From Halopseudomonas salina (GTDB lineage: Bacteria > Pseudomonadota > Gammaproteobacteria > Pseudomonadales > Pseudomonadaceae): a DNA stretch of 64,000 bases. The notes under the pieces are model-generated. The model searched no databases, was not told the origin of the DNA, and saw only the letters and a program-made list of their open reading frames with translations. Shown one piece after another: positions 42,950 through 53,120 of this stretch. Numbering within the stretch: position 1 is the first letter of the stretch; each line of letters opens with the position of its first letter. The translations under genes and the position numbers were made by a program. The DNA lies in contig NZ_VTTI01000010.1 in the NCBI RefSeq assembly GCF_008641105.1, forward strand, positions 99,715-163,714, given 5' to 3'.

Positions 42950-45076
42950 ATGCACACTTTTTTCATAGCTCCAACCGGCTTCGGGGTTGGCTTGACCTCG
43001 ATCAGCCTCGGCCTGATTCGCTCACTGCAACGCGCAGGCTTGCGCGTGCATTTTCTCAAACCCATCGCCCAACCCCACCCCGGCGACCTGGGTCCTGAGC
43101 GCTCGACCGAACTGATCAGCCGCACGCTCGATCTCAAGCCGCCCAAGCCGTTGGCACTGGCCGATGTGGAGCACCGGCTGGCAAACGGCCAGCTCGATGA
43201 GGTTCTGGAAGACATTGTCAGCAGTTATCAGCTCGCCGCGATAGACGCCGACGTGGTGATTGTCGAAGGCATGGTGCCAACCCGTCAGGCCAGTTATGCC
43301 GCGCGCATCAACCATCACCTGGCTCGCAGCCTGGATGCGGATGTAATCCTGGTCACCGCGCCGGATGACGACGACATGTCGAGTCTGGCTGACCGTATCG
43401 AAATTCACGCTCAGGGTTTCGGCGGCCCGAGCCATCCCAAGGTACTCGGCGTGATCGTCAACAAGGTACGCGGACTCGAGCTGGCGGACAGGCTGCCAAG
43501 CGACCGCAGCGAACTCAAACGTACCCTGAAAGAGTTCGCCATTGCCCTCAAACAGGAGTCCCAGGTACTGGATACCGAGGACTTCCGCCTGATCGGCTGC
43601 ATTCCCTGGGAAGAGACCCTGAACGCGCCGCGCACGTCTGACGTGGCCGAACTGCTGCATGCAACCGTATTGCACGAAGGCCAGATCAACAGCCGCCGCG
43701 TCATGGAGATTGCCCTGTGTGCACGGACGGTACCCAATATCGTCGAGCGCCTTAAACCCGGTACGCTGATCGTCACGCCCGGCGACCGCGATGACATCAT
43801 CATTGCCGCAAGTCTGGCGTCCCTGGCGGGCACACCCCTGGCAGGCCTGATGCTGACCAGTGGCTTCGCCCCCGATGAGCGGGTCATGCAGCTGTGCCAA
43901 CCCGCACTGACCGGAGGTTTGCCGGTACTGTCCACAACCACCAACACCTTCGAGACTGCGACCCGGCTCGACCGCATGAATCGTGAAATTCCGGTAGATG
44001 ATCACGAGCGCGCGGAACAGGTAACCGAGTTTGCCGCCTCCCACATCGACCACGCCTGGCTGGAGCGGCGCTGCGACGCGCCACGGGAAGCCCGCATGTC
44101 ACCGCCAGCATTCCGTTACCAACTGATGACCCGGGCCCAGAAAGCAGCCAAGCGCATTGTTTTGCCGGAGGGCGACGAGCCTCGTACCGTGCAGGCTGCA
44201 GCCATTTGTCAACGCAGGGGCATTGCCCGTTGTGTCTTGCTGGCCAAGCGCGAATCGGTTGAAGCTGTGGCCCGGGCTCAGCACATCACCCTGCCGGATG
44301 ACCTTGAGATCATCGATCCGGAGGAAGTCCGTGAGCGGTATGTCGACAAGATGGTCGAGTTCCGTGCCGGCAAGGGTCTCAACGCGCCCATGGCGCTGCA
44401 ACAGCTCGAAGACAACGTGGTGCTGGGTACCATGATGCTGGCACTCGATGAGGTCGACGGACTGGTGTCCGGTGCCATTCACACCACCGCCAACACCATC
44501 AGACCGGCATTTCAGCTGATCAAGACGGCCCCCGGGTACAATCTGGTGTCTTCGATCTTTTTCATGCTGCTGCCCGAGCAGGTGCTGGTTTACGGAGACT
44601 GCGCGGTCAATCCGGATCCGAACGCTGAAGAACTGGCAGAAATCGCGATTCAGAGCGCCCGGTCCGCCGAGTCCTTCGGCATTCCAGCACGGGTGGCGAT
44701 GATCAGCTATTCGACGGGCAAATCCGGTACCGGGGAAGATGTGGAAAAGGTCCGTGAGGCAACCCGCATCGCGTCCGAGCGCGAGCCCGGGCTTCTGATC
44801 GACGGTCCGCTCCAGTATGATGCTGCCGCGATTGCCAGCGTCGGCCTGCAGAAAGCACCAGATAGTCCGGTGGCCGGCAAGGCAACCGTGTTCGTGTTTC
44901 CAGACCTGAATACCGGTAACACGACATACAAGGCGGTGCAGCGCAGTGCCAACGTGGTCAGCGTTGGCCCAATGCTGCAGGGCTTGCGCAAACCGGTAAA
45001 CGATCTGTCCCGCGGCGCCCTGGTGGACGACATTGTCTATACCATTGCCTTGACGGCCATACAGGCAGACAAGTAA
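42950..45076 (+). CDS. pta: phosphate acetyltransferase (long form)
   Basis: 708 residues. N-terminal P-loop/DRTGG regulatory part (about 1-340; MHTFFIAPTGFGVGLTSISLGL) and the C-terminal PTA catalytic domain (about 375-705) with RIVLPEGDEPRT, SGAIHTTANTIRPAF and SYSTGKSGTGEDVEKVREA. Makes acetyl-CoA from acetyl phosphate. The N-terminal DRTGG domain indicates the enterobacterial-type regulated enzyme. ATG 42950 is preceded by AGGCGG; an earlier ATG is out of frame. Confidence 0.96.
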   Translation: MHTFFIAPTGFGVGLTSISLGLIRSLQRAGLRVHFLKPIAQPHPGDLGPERSTELISRTLDLKPPKPLALADVEHRLANGQLDEVLEDIVSSYQLAAIDADVVIVEGMVPTRQASYAARINHHLARSLDADVILVTAPDDDDMSSLADRIEIHAQGFGGPSHPKVLGVIVNKVRGLELADRLPSDRSELKRTLKEFAIALKQESQVLDTEDFRLIGCIPWEETLNAPRTSDVAELLHATVLHEGQINSRRVMEIALCARTVPNIVERLKPGTLIVTPGDRDDIIIAASLASLAGTPLAGLMLTSGFAPDERVMQLCQPALTGGLPVLSTTTNTFETATRLDRMNREIPVDDHERAEQVTEFAASHIDHAWLERRCDAPREARMSPPAFRYQLMTRAQKAAKRIVLPEGDEPRTVQAAAICQRRGIARCVLLAKRESVEAVARAQHITLPDDLEIIDPEEVRERYVDKMVEFRAGKGLNAPMALQQLEDNVVLGTMMLALDEVDGLVSGAIHTTANTIRPAFQLIKTAPGYNLVSSIFFMLLPEQVLVYGDCAVNPDPNAEELAEIAIQSARSAESFGIPARVAMISYSTGKSGTGEDVEKVREATRIASEREPGLLIDGPLQYDAAAIASVGLQKAPDSPVAGKATVFVFPDLNTGNTTYKAVQRSANVVSVGPMLQGLRKPVNDLSRGALVDDIVYTIALTAIQADK

Positions 45077-45131
45077 AAATGACTCGATCGCCGGTTCATC
45101 TGGCCGGCGGTCCCTGAATGAGCACCCATTG

Positions 45132-46037
45132 ATGCTGAGCTTTCTGCCTCACGCCCTCCGCGGCGCCCTGGCAACCCTGTTGCTGATAATCAACACGCTG
45201 CTATGCTTCAGCGTACTGTTTCCCATTGCCATGGTGAAACTGCTGCCCTTCCCTGCCCTGCAGGCGCTCTGCACCCGGGCGTTGATCCGGATCGCCGAAT
45301 TCTGGATGCTGTGCAACAGTGGCTGGATGCGGCTTAGTGGCAACACTGATTGGGACGTACAGGGCGTCTCCCAGCTGGACTATGACGGCTGGTATCTGGT
45401 GACCAGCAATCACCAGAGCTGGGTCGACATCCTGGTACTGCAGCACAATCTCAATCGCCAGATGCCTATGCTCAAGTTCTTCCTCAAGCAGGAACTGATC
45501 TGGGTCCCGGTAATCGGTATCTGCTGGTGGGCGCTCGACTTTCCCTTCATGAAACGCTACAGCAAGGCCTATCTGGCCCGGCACCCGGAAAAAGCCGGGC
45601 AGGATGTGGCGACCACCCGCCGCGCCTGCGAGAAGTTCAAAACCACTCCGGTCGCTATCTTCAATTTTCTTGAAGGCACCCGTCTGACCCCCGCCAAACA
45701 CGCCGAACAGAACTCGCCTTTCCGTTATCTGCTGCGCCCCAAGTCGGGGGGTATCGCCTTTGTGCTTGATGCCATGGGTTCGCAGTTGCGCTCATTGGTG
45801 GATGTCACCATCCACTATCCCGATGGCAGTCCGACGTTCTGGGACCTGCTCAGCGGCCGAGTCAGAAAGGTCGTGATGCGCTGCGACCTGAAACCCATAC
45901 CCCCGGAATTTCTGGGTCGCGACTATCAGAACGATAGTGCTTTCCGCGAAGCCTTCCAGGCCTGGGTCAACGAGCTGTGGGCTGAGAAAGACCAGCAGCT
46001 CGAGAGGCTGCACGACCAGTATCCAGCTGACCAGTAG
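45132..46037 (+). CDS. 1-acyl-glycerol-3-phosphate acyltransferase family, YihG-like
   Basis: 301 residues. N-terminal membrane helix (about 10-40), then the PlsC domain with NHQSWVD (the NHx4D catalytic motif) and FLEGTRLTP (acyl-phosphate motif III). Resembles E. coli YihG, which sets acyl-chain composition of phosphatidic acid. ATG 45132 directly follows a TTG in frame; no strong ribosome-binding site. The gene sits 55 bp after pta on the same strand with a strong terminator behind it. Confidence 0.88.
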   Translation: MLSFLPHALRGALATLLLIINTLLCFSVLFPIAMVKLLPFPALQALCTRALIRIAEFWMLCNSGWMRLSGNTDWDVQGVSQLDYDGWYLVTSNHQSWVDILVLQHNLNRQMPMLKFFLKQELIWVPVIGICWWALDFPFMKRYSKAYLARHPEKAGQDVATTRRACEKFKTTPVAIFNFLEGTRLTPAKHAEQNSPFRYLLRPKSGGIAFVLDAMGSQLRSLVDVTIHYPDGSPTFWDLLSGRVRKVVMRCDLKPIPPEFLGRDYQNDSAFREAFQAWVNELWAEKDQQLERLHDQYPADQ

Positions 46038-46052
46038 CCCGGGAATTCACAC

Positions 46053-46085
46053 AAAAAAAACGCAGCCAGATGGCTGCGTTTTTTT
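46053..46085. terminator. bidirectional terminator
   Basis: A8 then CGCAGCC (46061-46067), loop AGAT, GGCTGCG (46072-46078) and T7. It ends both the acyltransferase and the opposing OmpA-like gene. Confidence 0.95.
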
Positions 46086-46135
46086 CATGGTCTTCTATCA
46101 ACCTGCTTGCGCAGACAGATAAGGCCATAAGTCAA

Positions 46136-46795
46136 TTACCGCTGCAGGGGCCGCAGGTTGATTTCCACACGGCGGTTCTGCGCACGACCATCAGTAGTGT
46201 CGTTGCTCGCGATCGGCTGGCTAGGGCCAACGCCCGTTGCACTGATACGCGCACCGGCAACACCGTTGTTAGCGAGATAGGATGCAACGCTCTGCGCGCG
46301 TTCACGGGACAGACGCATATTCAGGTCATTGCTACCGGTGCTGTCAGTGTGACCAACGATCTCGACACCATTCTTGTCGAATTCCTGGAATACCTTGACC
46401 AGCGAATTAAGGGTGGGATAGAAGCTGCTGGAAATGTCAGACGAACCGCTGGCAAAGGTGATGTTGCCTGGCATGACCAGCTGCAGGTTCTCGCCATTGC
46501 GCACAACCTGCACACCGGTACCGCGCAATTCCTGACGCAAACGGGCTTCCTGCTGGTCCACGTAGTAGCCATAACCAGCACCCGCGGCGCCACCAACAGT
46601 CGCACCGATCAAGGCACCCTTGGCGCGGTCATCGCTACCGGAAGTCGCAGCACCAATAGCAGCGCCGGCTGCCGCACCACCCAGGCCGTAGATTGCAGAT
46701 TTGCCGCTTTCACGCTCACCCGTGTAGGGATTGGTAGTACAACCCGCCAGCAGCAGCGTGCTCAGACCCGCAACAACCATCATTTGCTTCTTCAT
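46136..46795 (-). CDS. OmpA-family lipoprotein with glycine-zipper
   Basis: 219 residues. Lipobox LLLAGC with Cys19, then a Gly/Ala-rich stretch (about 38-80) like the YMGG/glycine-zipper domain, and a C-terminal OmpA-like peptidoglycan-binding domain (about 110-215) with VEIVGHTDSTGSNDLNMRLSRERAQSV. The closest known protein is YiaD. It tethers the outer membrane to peptidoglycan. ATG 46795 has AAGGAA upstream. Convergent with the acyltransferase gene. Confidence 0.92.
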   Translation of the reverse strand: MKKQMMVVAGLSTLLLAGCTTNPYTGERESGKSAIYGLGGAAAGAAIGAATSGSDDRAKGALIGATVGGAAGAGYGYYVDQQEARLRQELRGTGVQVVRNGENLQLVMPGNITFASGSSDISSSFYPTLNSLVKVFQEFDKNGVEIVGHTDSTGSNDLNMRLSRERAQSVASYLANNGVAGARISATGVGPSQPIASNDTTDGRAQNRRVEINLRPLQR

Positions 46796-47006
46796 GTATA
46801 GATTCCTTTTTCTTCAAAACACGTGGTGACAGATTAGCACACGCCTTCAAAGACACACTGGCGTGCGCGGCAAGCTTTGTGCTGCCAATCAAACTCTGTG
46901 GGAGAAACGTGACCTGGGTATCACCGTAGTGACGAGTATCAATTGCTGAGCCATAAGACCGCACTCTGATGCGCACTGCAAGACAATTACCTGATCCGGG
47001 GTCGGC

Positions 47007-49697
47007 CTACCCAAGCAGACCCAGCAACTTGCCCTGAGCTACCGCCTGCGTACGACGCGCCACGCCGAGTTTGTGATTGATGCGCCGCGCATGACTTTTT
47101 ACCGTATGCAGTGAAATAAACAGGGCTTCACTGATCTGCTGATTAGAGTGCCCGCGCGCTATACACTCCAACACCGCGAGCTCCCGACTGCTCAGAGGCT
47201 CGACCAGTCCAGACTCCGGGGCCTGGCTGGCCATCGGCAGTTTCTCCTGCAGCCGTAACTTCAACCGGGAAGGGGGCGCGTTCTGGAGGGTGCGCTGGAC
47301 CAGCACAGGCATGTGCGAGATCAGGGGCAGGAATGGGCCCACGATTGTATCGTCGGCAGCCCAGACGATGGCCCTGAGCAACAGTTGTTGAGCCTGGGCG
47401 CGTCGCTGGCTACGACCCAGCATCTGCACCAACTGCGTCATGACAGACAACGCCTGCAAGCGCTCACCCTGCAGTTGCAGGCGCTCCAGGACTTGCCACA
47501 GCAGGGCCTCGGCCTGCCGCTGCTCACCCCTGCCCCACAACAGTCGAGCGTATACCCGCTCGATCACCACAGGCAGCACATGGAAAAAGCTCGGCGGTGC
47601 AGCCGGCTCTTCAAGACAGTAAGTCTGGCGCAGCCGCGGCAGCCACTGCTCGGCCAGCTCCTGCCGCCCGGCGCTGATCCACAGATCGCTCTTCAGCGCC
47701 GTGCCCCAGCCGAGATAGAAAACCGGCGGAACATCCCACTGGTGCATCAAACGCTCAGCCTCAGCCAGCAGCTCGAAGGCCTGGTTGAAACCATCACGCC
47801 GACGCGCCTCAATGCCTGCCAACAGACAATAGCCTGGCAAAACATGGATATCTCGACAGCTCCTAGCCTCATCAATACCCTGCCGAACCTCACGCCGAGC
47901 GGCTTCAGAGTCGCCAAGCTGACCGACATAATAACCATGCAGGATCGTCAGCCGTGCCCGAATCGCCAGGCCCTGGGGGTAATCCAGCTTATTAAGCACT
48001 TCAAGCTGTTGACCGAGCATCCGGCAAGCGCGGGCCACTTGCCCACGGGCTTGCAGCAACCGCGCACGTACCAGTACCACCTGCGCCTCGAACAACACAT
48101 TCGCGCTACGCTGAGCGAGCTCCAGCGCGGTTCTGGCCCAGCCCCGGGACGCGTCGATATTTTCTTCGCACAACGCAATATCAGCGAGGGTCAACATCGA
48201 CATAAGTTGACTACCGACATCCTCGCTATTCAGACACTGCAGACTGTGCTGGGCACACTGGGATGCCTCGCCCAGATCCCCGGCAGCTCTGGCGACATAA
48301 CTTTGCAGGGCCAGCGCCTGCCCCAGCAGCCTGCGCTGGCTTGCAGCGTCGGGTTGCGGCAGAAAAAAGGCCAGGCGGGCAAGCATGACGCGAGCATCCT
48401 CCAACTGACAGGCCAGCGCCAGCGTCCAGCCATGCACCAGCACCAGACGGGCAGAACTGCCTTGCAAGACGCGCGGCAGGATTGCCTTCCAGCGCAGCAG
48501 CGTACTCACATGCTGCTCGGCAAGCAGTTGATCGAGAGGCAGGTGCTGCGCCAGCGCCGCAGCCTCATCCGGACGTTCTGCGGCCAGCGCCTGCTCGACC
48601 GCATCAGCAATACGGCCATGTTCGCGGAACCAGTCACAAGCTCGCAAATGCACCCCCTGACGGGCAGGAAGCCCCTGCGCGGCACCCCGCTGTCGAAGCA
48701 CATCACAGAACAGATGATGAAAGCGATACCAGGTGCTCTGACGGTCCAGGGGCACCAGAAAAACCTGATGTTCCAACAGCCAGTCAATGATTACCCGGCT
48801 GTCACTGGCATTACGCACCTGATCGCACAGCTCGGGAGTGAAGTGGTCGAGCCAGATAATCTGTGACAGAAACTCCTGCACGTGAACGGGCTGCCCCCCG
48901 ATCACCTCCTCCAGCAGATACTCCTGTACCAGCTGCTCTTCACTCACCGTCGCCTGCGGTTCTCCAGATCCGGCCGTAAGCGCAAGTAGCCGCAGCCCCG
49001 CAAACCAACCCTCATTACGTTCGATACGCTGGCGGAGCCACTGCCGATCGGCAACGTCGACTCCTGCCCGCTCGAGAAAGATCCGGGCACACTCCGGCGG
49101 CAGCCGCAGTTGTCGCTCGTCCAGCTCCAGGACCTGATTGGCCAGGCGCATGCGCCCGAGAGGCCAAGTAGGGCGACCTCGGCTGGTAATCAGGACCTGG
49201 AAAGAGGCCGGCAGGCGCTCGAAAAGGAGCGCGCACAGGCTGTCGGTGGCCGCGTTGCGGGCAAGATGATAATCGTCGAGAATCAACAGCACGGACTGTT
49301 GAGACAGATTATGCCGTTCCAGTTCGCTTACCAGGCAGGCTATCAGCGGCTCGATTGCCAGCGGTTGATGCGTCTGCTGCTGCGCCAGCAGCGCAAGCTC
49401 GGCCGCACCCACCCCGGGAAACAGGGCCTGCAAGGCCTCTATCAGGCTGCGCAGCATTTGTGCGGGCGCAGCATCACGGCGCTCCAGCGCAAGCCAAGCA
49501 GATAACCAGAGATCAGGGAGTTGTTCGGCCACTTCAGCGGCGAGCGTACTCTTGCCGGCACCGGCAGGTGCGCAGATCAGCACCACACGACATTGGGCCG
49601 CGTCCTGGATCAGGCGGACAAGTTCAGGTCTGGGCAGATGGTCAGCCGGCAACGGGGGCCGGAACATCTTGCCTGGGGAGGAAATGGCAACGTGCAT
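47007..49697 (-). CDS. large ATP-binding LuxR-type (LAL) activator, MalT/AlkS-like
   Basis: 896-residue STAND-type activator. P-loop APAGAGKST at 43-51, Walker B-like VLLILDDYH (about 135-145), a long TPR-like region (about 390-800), and a C-terminal LuxR helix-turn-helix (about 833-893) with SSRELAVLECIARGHSNQQISEALFISLHTVKSHARR. Family members respond to small inducers such as maltotriose or alkanes and activate nearby operons. The gene directly follows the DUF1329 gene on the same strand, and fatty-acid genes lie beyond, so a lipid-like inducer is plausible. Its inducer is inference. Confidence 0.88.
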   Translation of the reverse strand: MHVAISSPGKMFRPPLPADHLPRPELVRLIQDAAQCRVVLICAPAGAGKSTLAAEVAEQLPDLWLSAWLALERRDAAPAQMLRSLIEALQALFPGVGAAELALLAQQQTHQPLAIEPLIACLVSELERHNLSQQSVLLILDDYHLARNAATDSLCALLFERLPASFQVLITSRGRPTWPLGRMRLANQVLELDERQLRLPPECARIFLERAGVDVADRQWLRQRIERNEGWFAGLRLLALTAGSGEPQATVSEEQLVQEYLLEEVIGGQPVHVQEFLSQIIWLDHFTPELCDQVRNASDSRVIIDWLLEHQVFLVPLDRQSTWYRFHHLFCDVLRQRGAAQGLPARQGVHLRACDWFREHGRIADAVEQALAAERPDEAAALAQHLPLDQLLAEQHVSTLLRWKAILPRVLQGSSARLVLVHGWTLALACQLEDARVMLARLAFFLPQPDAASQRRLLGQALALQSYVARAAGDLGEASQCAQHSLQCLNSEDVGSQLMSMLTLADIALCEENIDASRGWARTALELAQRSANVLFEAQVVLVRARLLQARGQVARACRMLGQQLEVLNKLDYPQGLAIRARLTILHGYYVGQLGDSEAARREVRQGIDEARSCRDIHVLPGYCLLAGIEARRRDGFNQAFELLAEAERLMHQWDVPPVFYLGWGTALKSDLWISAGRQELAEQWLPRLRQTYCLEEPAAPPSFFHVLPVVIERVYARLLWGRGEQRQAEALLWQVLERLQLQGERLQALSVMTQLVQMLGRSQRRAQAQQLLLRAIVWAADDTIVGPFLPLISHMPVLVQRTLQNAPPSRLKLRLQEKLPMASQAPESGLVEPLSSRELAVLECIARGHSNQQISEALFISLHTVKSHARRINHKLGVARRTQAVAQGKLLGLLG

Positions 49698-49750
49698 GCC
49701 ACCAAGTCTAGCGGGATGTGCCTGGAGATATATTGTCGATTTGTAACGAA

Positions 49751-49779
49751 CCGGGCCATAGCGTTTGGCTACAGCCCGG
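49751..49779. terminator. 12-bp hairpin after the DUF1329 gene
   Basis: CCGGGCCATAGC (49751-49762), loop GTTTG, GCTACAGCCCGG (49768-49779), pairing throughout with two wobble pairs. No long T-run, so termination efficiency is uncertain; it precedes the LAL regulator. Confidence 0.55.
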
Positions 49780-49787
49780 GGCGGTTA

Positions 49788-51152
49788 CTAGCGAACGCCA
49801 GCCTGACGCAGAGCAGCCGGCGTGAAGTCTGACGAGCTTGCGCTGTGCTGATAATTATAATCCTGAGCTTCTTCGTTATTCAGGCCCATGACCAGATAGC
49901 GACCAGCCAGTACGTCATACAGCGTTTCGGCAGCAAAACCCGGCACCTGATCCTTGTAGCGATGCAGAGCATGGGCTTCGGCTACGCGCCACATGGTGTC
50001 ACGTCCGTCATAATGGTCGATATGCGCAGCCTGCCAGGAGTCCTCGTCAATAAACATGTGACGCTTGGCATAGATGTGGCGTTGATCCGGCTTGACCGTT
50101 GCCTCGACTTCCCACACGCGGTGAAGCTCATAGCGGGTCAGATCGGGGTTCAGGTGACCGGCCTGGATGATGTCGCTGTACTCATGCTCCGGCGAACCCA
50201 GGTTGTAGCTGTTATAGGCAATGTACATTTCCTTCTTGCCCTTGAGCTCCCAGTTATAGCGGTCAGGTGCACCGTTATACATGTCCAGGTTGTCAGAGGT
50301 ACGCATGCCATCGGCAGCAGTACCCGGGCCATCATAGGAAACCTGAGGAGCGCGGCGTACACGGCGCTGACCGGCGTTGTAGATCCACGCAGTGCGGGGC
50401 GTATCCACCTGATTGATGGTCTCGTGGACCAGCAGCACGTTACCGGCGAGACGGCTCGGGTCGGTCACCTGCTGTTTGAAGTAATAAAGGATGTTATCCA
50501 TGGTGCCCGGAGTGAAATCACTCAGGCCCTGCGGAATAACATAGTCTTCGTTAAAACGTACTATGGTGTAGCTGCCGTTTGTCTGTGGGGTCGCCTGCAC
50601 GATGATGCGCTGCAGTGACTCGCCACGGAAACGGGTAATGTGGTTCCAAACAGCTTCCAGACCATTGGTCGGAATCGGGAAAGCGATGGCCAGACGGTAA
50701 TTTTCCAAGCCGTCACCACCGGCAACCAACTTGGTGTTGGCAGCGTTGTCGCGTGCTGCACTGTAGACCGAATCAGGCATGGAAACACTGCGGCGGCTTT
50801 CAAAAACCGGCATACGGAAAGTTTCGGGATAACGCTTGAACATCGCTACCTGGCCAGGGGCAAGATTGTCGGCATACTGCTCATAGTTCTCTGCAGTAAT
50901 GACAAACAGCGGCTGGTCATCGGTGAAGGGGTTGGATGCAAAACCGTCGGCCCCTACAGGAGCTGCATCAGTTGCCAGGCCACCAGTCCACTCCGGGATA
51001 GTGCCTGCAGCGTTTCCTGCTTTCTCTGCACCAACCGGCGTCAGTGTATTGCCCAGCGATGCAACCTGCTCGGGCGTCGCGGCTGCCATACCGGCTGAAC
51101 TGAAAGCCAGCAGGGAGACCGCCAATGCGGATTGTCTGAAATTAGGTTTCAT
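49788..51152 (-). CDS. DUF1329 outer-membrane lipoprotein-sorting-like protein
   Basis: 454 residues. Signal peptide 1-24 ends at SAGMAAA. The mature part with NPFTDDQPLFVITAENYEQYADNLAPGQ, ITRFRGESLQR, YIAYNSYNLGSPEHEYSDIIQAGHLNPD and RYELHRVWEVEATVKP matches DUF1329, a LolB/LppX-like half-barrel fold that probably binds lipids. In many genomes it is next to DUF1302 proteins and lipid or sterol degradation genes; here no DUF1302 gene is present in the window. ATG 51152. Adjacent to the LAL regulator, it is the likely target. Confidence 0.88.
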   Translation of the reverse strand: MKPNFRQSALAVSLLAFSSAGMAAATPEQVASLGNTLTPVGAEKAGNAAGTIPEWTGGLATDAAPVGADGFASNPFTDDQPLFVITAENYEQYADNLAPGQVAMFKRYPETFRMPVFESRRSVSMPDSVYSAARDNAANTKLVAGGDGLENYRLAIAFPIPTNGLEAVWNHITRFRGESLQRIIVQATPQTNGSYTIVRFNEDYVIPQGLSDFTPGTMDNILYYFKQQVTDPSRLAGNVLLVHETINQVDTPRTAWIYNAGQRRVRRAPQVSYDGPGTAADGMRTSDNLDMYNGAPDRYNWELKGKKEMYIAYNSYNLGSPEHEYSDIIQAGHLNPDLTRYELHRVWEVEATVKPDQRHIYAKRHMFIDEDSWQAAHIDHYDGRDTMWRVAEAHALHRYKDQVPGFAAETLYDVLAGRYLVMGLNNEEAQDYNYQHSASSSDFTPAALRQAGVR

Positions 51153-51324
51153 AGTTGTTCTGCCTTGCCTGTGGCCAGGAATCTAACCCCGACCGGTTGA
51201 AGGGTGCCATCGCCGTGAAGCACAGCGTATGCAGCCGCGCACTCTACCCGAGCGCGTGCCGTGGTGAGACCGTCCAAAGTATGAATCTGCCAGGCAGACA
51301 TACCGCAGAACCTCACCGCTTATA

Positions 51325-51371
51325 GGCATGAAACCCACCCTTCATGCCGAAGAAGCAGTCTTGAAGACTGC
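51325..51371. other. two adjacent hairpins between lipid genes
   Basis: GGCATGAA (51325-51332) pairs with TTCATGCC (51341-51348), and GCAGTCTT (51355-51362) pairs with AAGACTGC (51364-51371). They lie in the 285-bp spacer after the acyl-CoA ligase. No T-run, so either a stabilising 3' end or a small RNA; unresolved. Confidence 0.45.
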
Positions 51372-51437
51372 CTCCCCGACCGACAAAGACGCCACGACCA
51401 GACCGATGTTACCGGCCAGCCGCAACCCTGAAAACGC

Positions 51438-53120
51438 TTACAGCGTAGACAGGAAGGGGGCTTCAGCCTCTTGCCATTTGACAATCTCGCCGCGAATCAG
51501 TTTCTTGTCGAGCTTGCCAACACTGGTTTTGGGTATTTCGGTAACACACGCAATCTGGTTAGGAATGGCCCACTTGTTGATGCGGCCCTCCTCGGCATAG
51601 GGCTTGAGGTGATCACGCAAAATGCGTGCGTCCATCTCTTTACCGTCATGGGCCACGATCAGCGCAAAGGGACGCTCATCCCATTGGGGGTCAGGCACGC
51701 CCACCACGGCCACTTCCTTCACCGCAGGGCTCTGGCTAATCAGATCTTCCAGCTCAAGGGAGGAAATCCACTCGCCACCTGTCTTGATCACATCCTTGAT
51801 ACGGTCACGAATCTCGATAGCGCCCATCGCATCAATGGCTGCCACGTCACCGGTATGCATCCAACCATGGGACCACAGTTCCTGGCTCTTTTCCGGCTCG
51901 CGGAAATAGCCTTGGGTCAGCCAGGGTGCGCGCAAAACCAGCTCGCCCTGGGTCTTGCCATCGTGGGGCAGGAAACCGCCCTGCGGGTCCATCAAACGCG
52001 CTTCAACAAAGGGTACCGGGATACCGGCCTTGATGCGGTAGGCCGCGCGATCGTCTTCAGTACCCTGCTCCAGCTCCAGGTTGATGTAGCCACTGGAGAT
52101 CAGGGGACAGGTCTCGGACATGCCGTAGGCTGCTGACAACACCATGCCCTTCTTCTTGGCCGCCTCATACAGGCTGCGGTTCAGCGCGCTGCCACCAATA
52201 ATCACGCGCATACCGCCAAAATCCATATCCTTGGCACCATCAGCGTTAAGCACCATCTGCAAAATGGTCGGTACGCAATGGGAGAAGGTCACCTTTTCTT
52301 CGCGGATCAGCTTGCAGAGCATTTCCGGCTCATAACGGCCCGGATAGACCTGCTTGGTGCCCAGCAGCGTCGCAGTGTAAGGAATACCCCATGCATGCAC
52401 GTGGAACATGGGTGTAATCGGCATGTACACATCGCGGTTGCCAAACAGGCGCACGCTATCCAGTCCACCCATGGTCGACGCCTGAGTCAGGGTGTGCAAA
52501 ACCAGTTGGCGGTGGGTGAAATACACGCCCTTCGGATTGCCTGTAGTGCCAGTGGTGTAGAAGGTCGTTGCGACAGAATTCTCGTCGAATTCAGGGAAAT
52601 CGTACGTCGGTTCGGCCGCAGCCAGCAACTCTTCGTACTCGCCCACCAGATCAGGGAGCTCGGCAGTCTTTTCCTGTCCATCGGTCAAGAGAATGGTTTT
52701 CTTGACAGTGGTCAGATCACCTTCAATGGCCTTATAAATAGGCACAAATTCACTATTGACCAGCACGAAAATGTCTTCGGCATGATTCATGGTGTACAGA
52801 ATCTGATCGGGCGACAACCGGATATTGATGGTGTGCAATACAGCGCCGATCATCGGGATAGCGAACATGCATTCCAGGTAACGGTTGCTGTCCCAATCCA
52901 TCACTGCGACGGTGTCGCCCGCCTTGACGCCCGCATTGGTCAGAGCATTGGCGAGCCTGCAGACCCGCTGATTGAGAGTGGCGTAGTCATACCGGCTGAT
53001 GTCGCGGTAGACGATTTCCTGGGTGCGCTCATAGCGCTGACCGGATAGCAGAATATTCTTGATCAGCAACGGCGTAGCATGCGCCTCGTCCGTCGGTTTG
53101 ATGACACGGGTATTGAGCAT
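51438..53120 (-). CDS. fatty acyl-CoA ligase
   Basis: 560 residues, AMP-forming. P-loop TTFYTTGTTGNPKGVYF near 195, AAYGMSETCPL near 325, and HTGDVAAID and the GGEWISSLELED region near the C-terminus are ANL motifs. Medium-chain or long-chain acyl-CoA ligases of the alkK type fit best. ATG 53120 (MLNTRVIKPTDEAH) was chosen over an upstream start. It is divergent from the thiolase gene, giving activation and thiolysis genes a shared promoter region, and lies upstream of the DUF1329/LAL genes. Confidence 0.88.
   Translation of the reverse strand: MLNTRVIKPTDEAHATPLLIKNILLSGQRYERTQEIVYRDISRYDYATLNQRVCRLANALTNAGVKAGDTVAVMDWDSNRYLECMFAIPMIGAVLHTINIRLSPDQILYTMNHAEDIFVLVNSEFVPIYKAIEGDLTTVKKTILLTDGQEKTAELPDLVGEYEELLAAAEPTYDFPEFDENSVATTFYTTGTTGNPKGVYFTHRQLVLHTLTQASTMGGLDSVRLFGNRDVYMPITPMFHVHAWGIPYTATLLGTKQVYPGRYEPEMLCKLIREEKVTFSHCVPTILQMVLNADGAKDMDFGGMRVIIGGSALNRSLYEAAKKKGMVLSAAYGMSETCPLISSGYINLELEQGTEDDRAAYRIKAGIPVPFVEARLMDPQGGFLPHDGKTQGELVLRAPWLTQGYFREPEKSQELWSHGWMHTGDVAAIDAMGAIEIRDRIKDVIKTGGEWISSLELEDLISQSPAVKEVAVVGVPDPQWDERPFALIVAHDGKEMDARILRDHLKPYAEEGRINKWAIPNQIACVTEIPKTSVGKLDKKLIRGEIVKWQEAEAPFLSTL

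Noticed and set aside
43022..44053. Long minus-strand frame opposite pta
   Set aside because: Overlaps the conserved pta coding sequence; shadow frame.
47313..48866. 517-codon plus-strand frame opposite the LAL regulator
   Set aside because: Shadow frame of the GC-rich regulator gene; no ribosome-binding site or domain.
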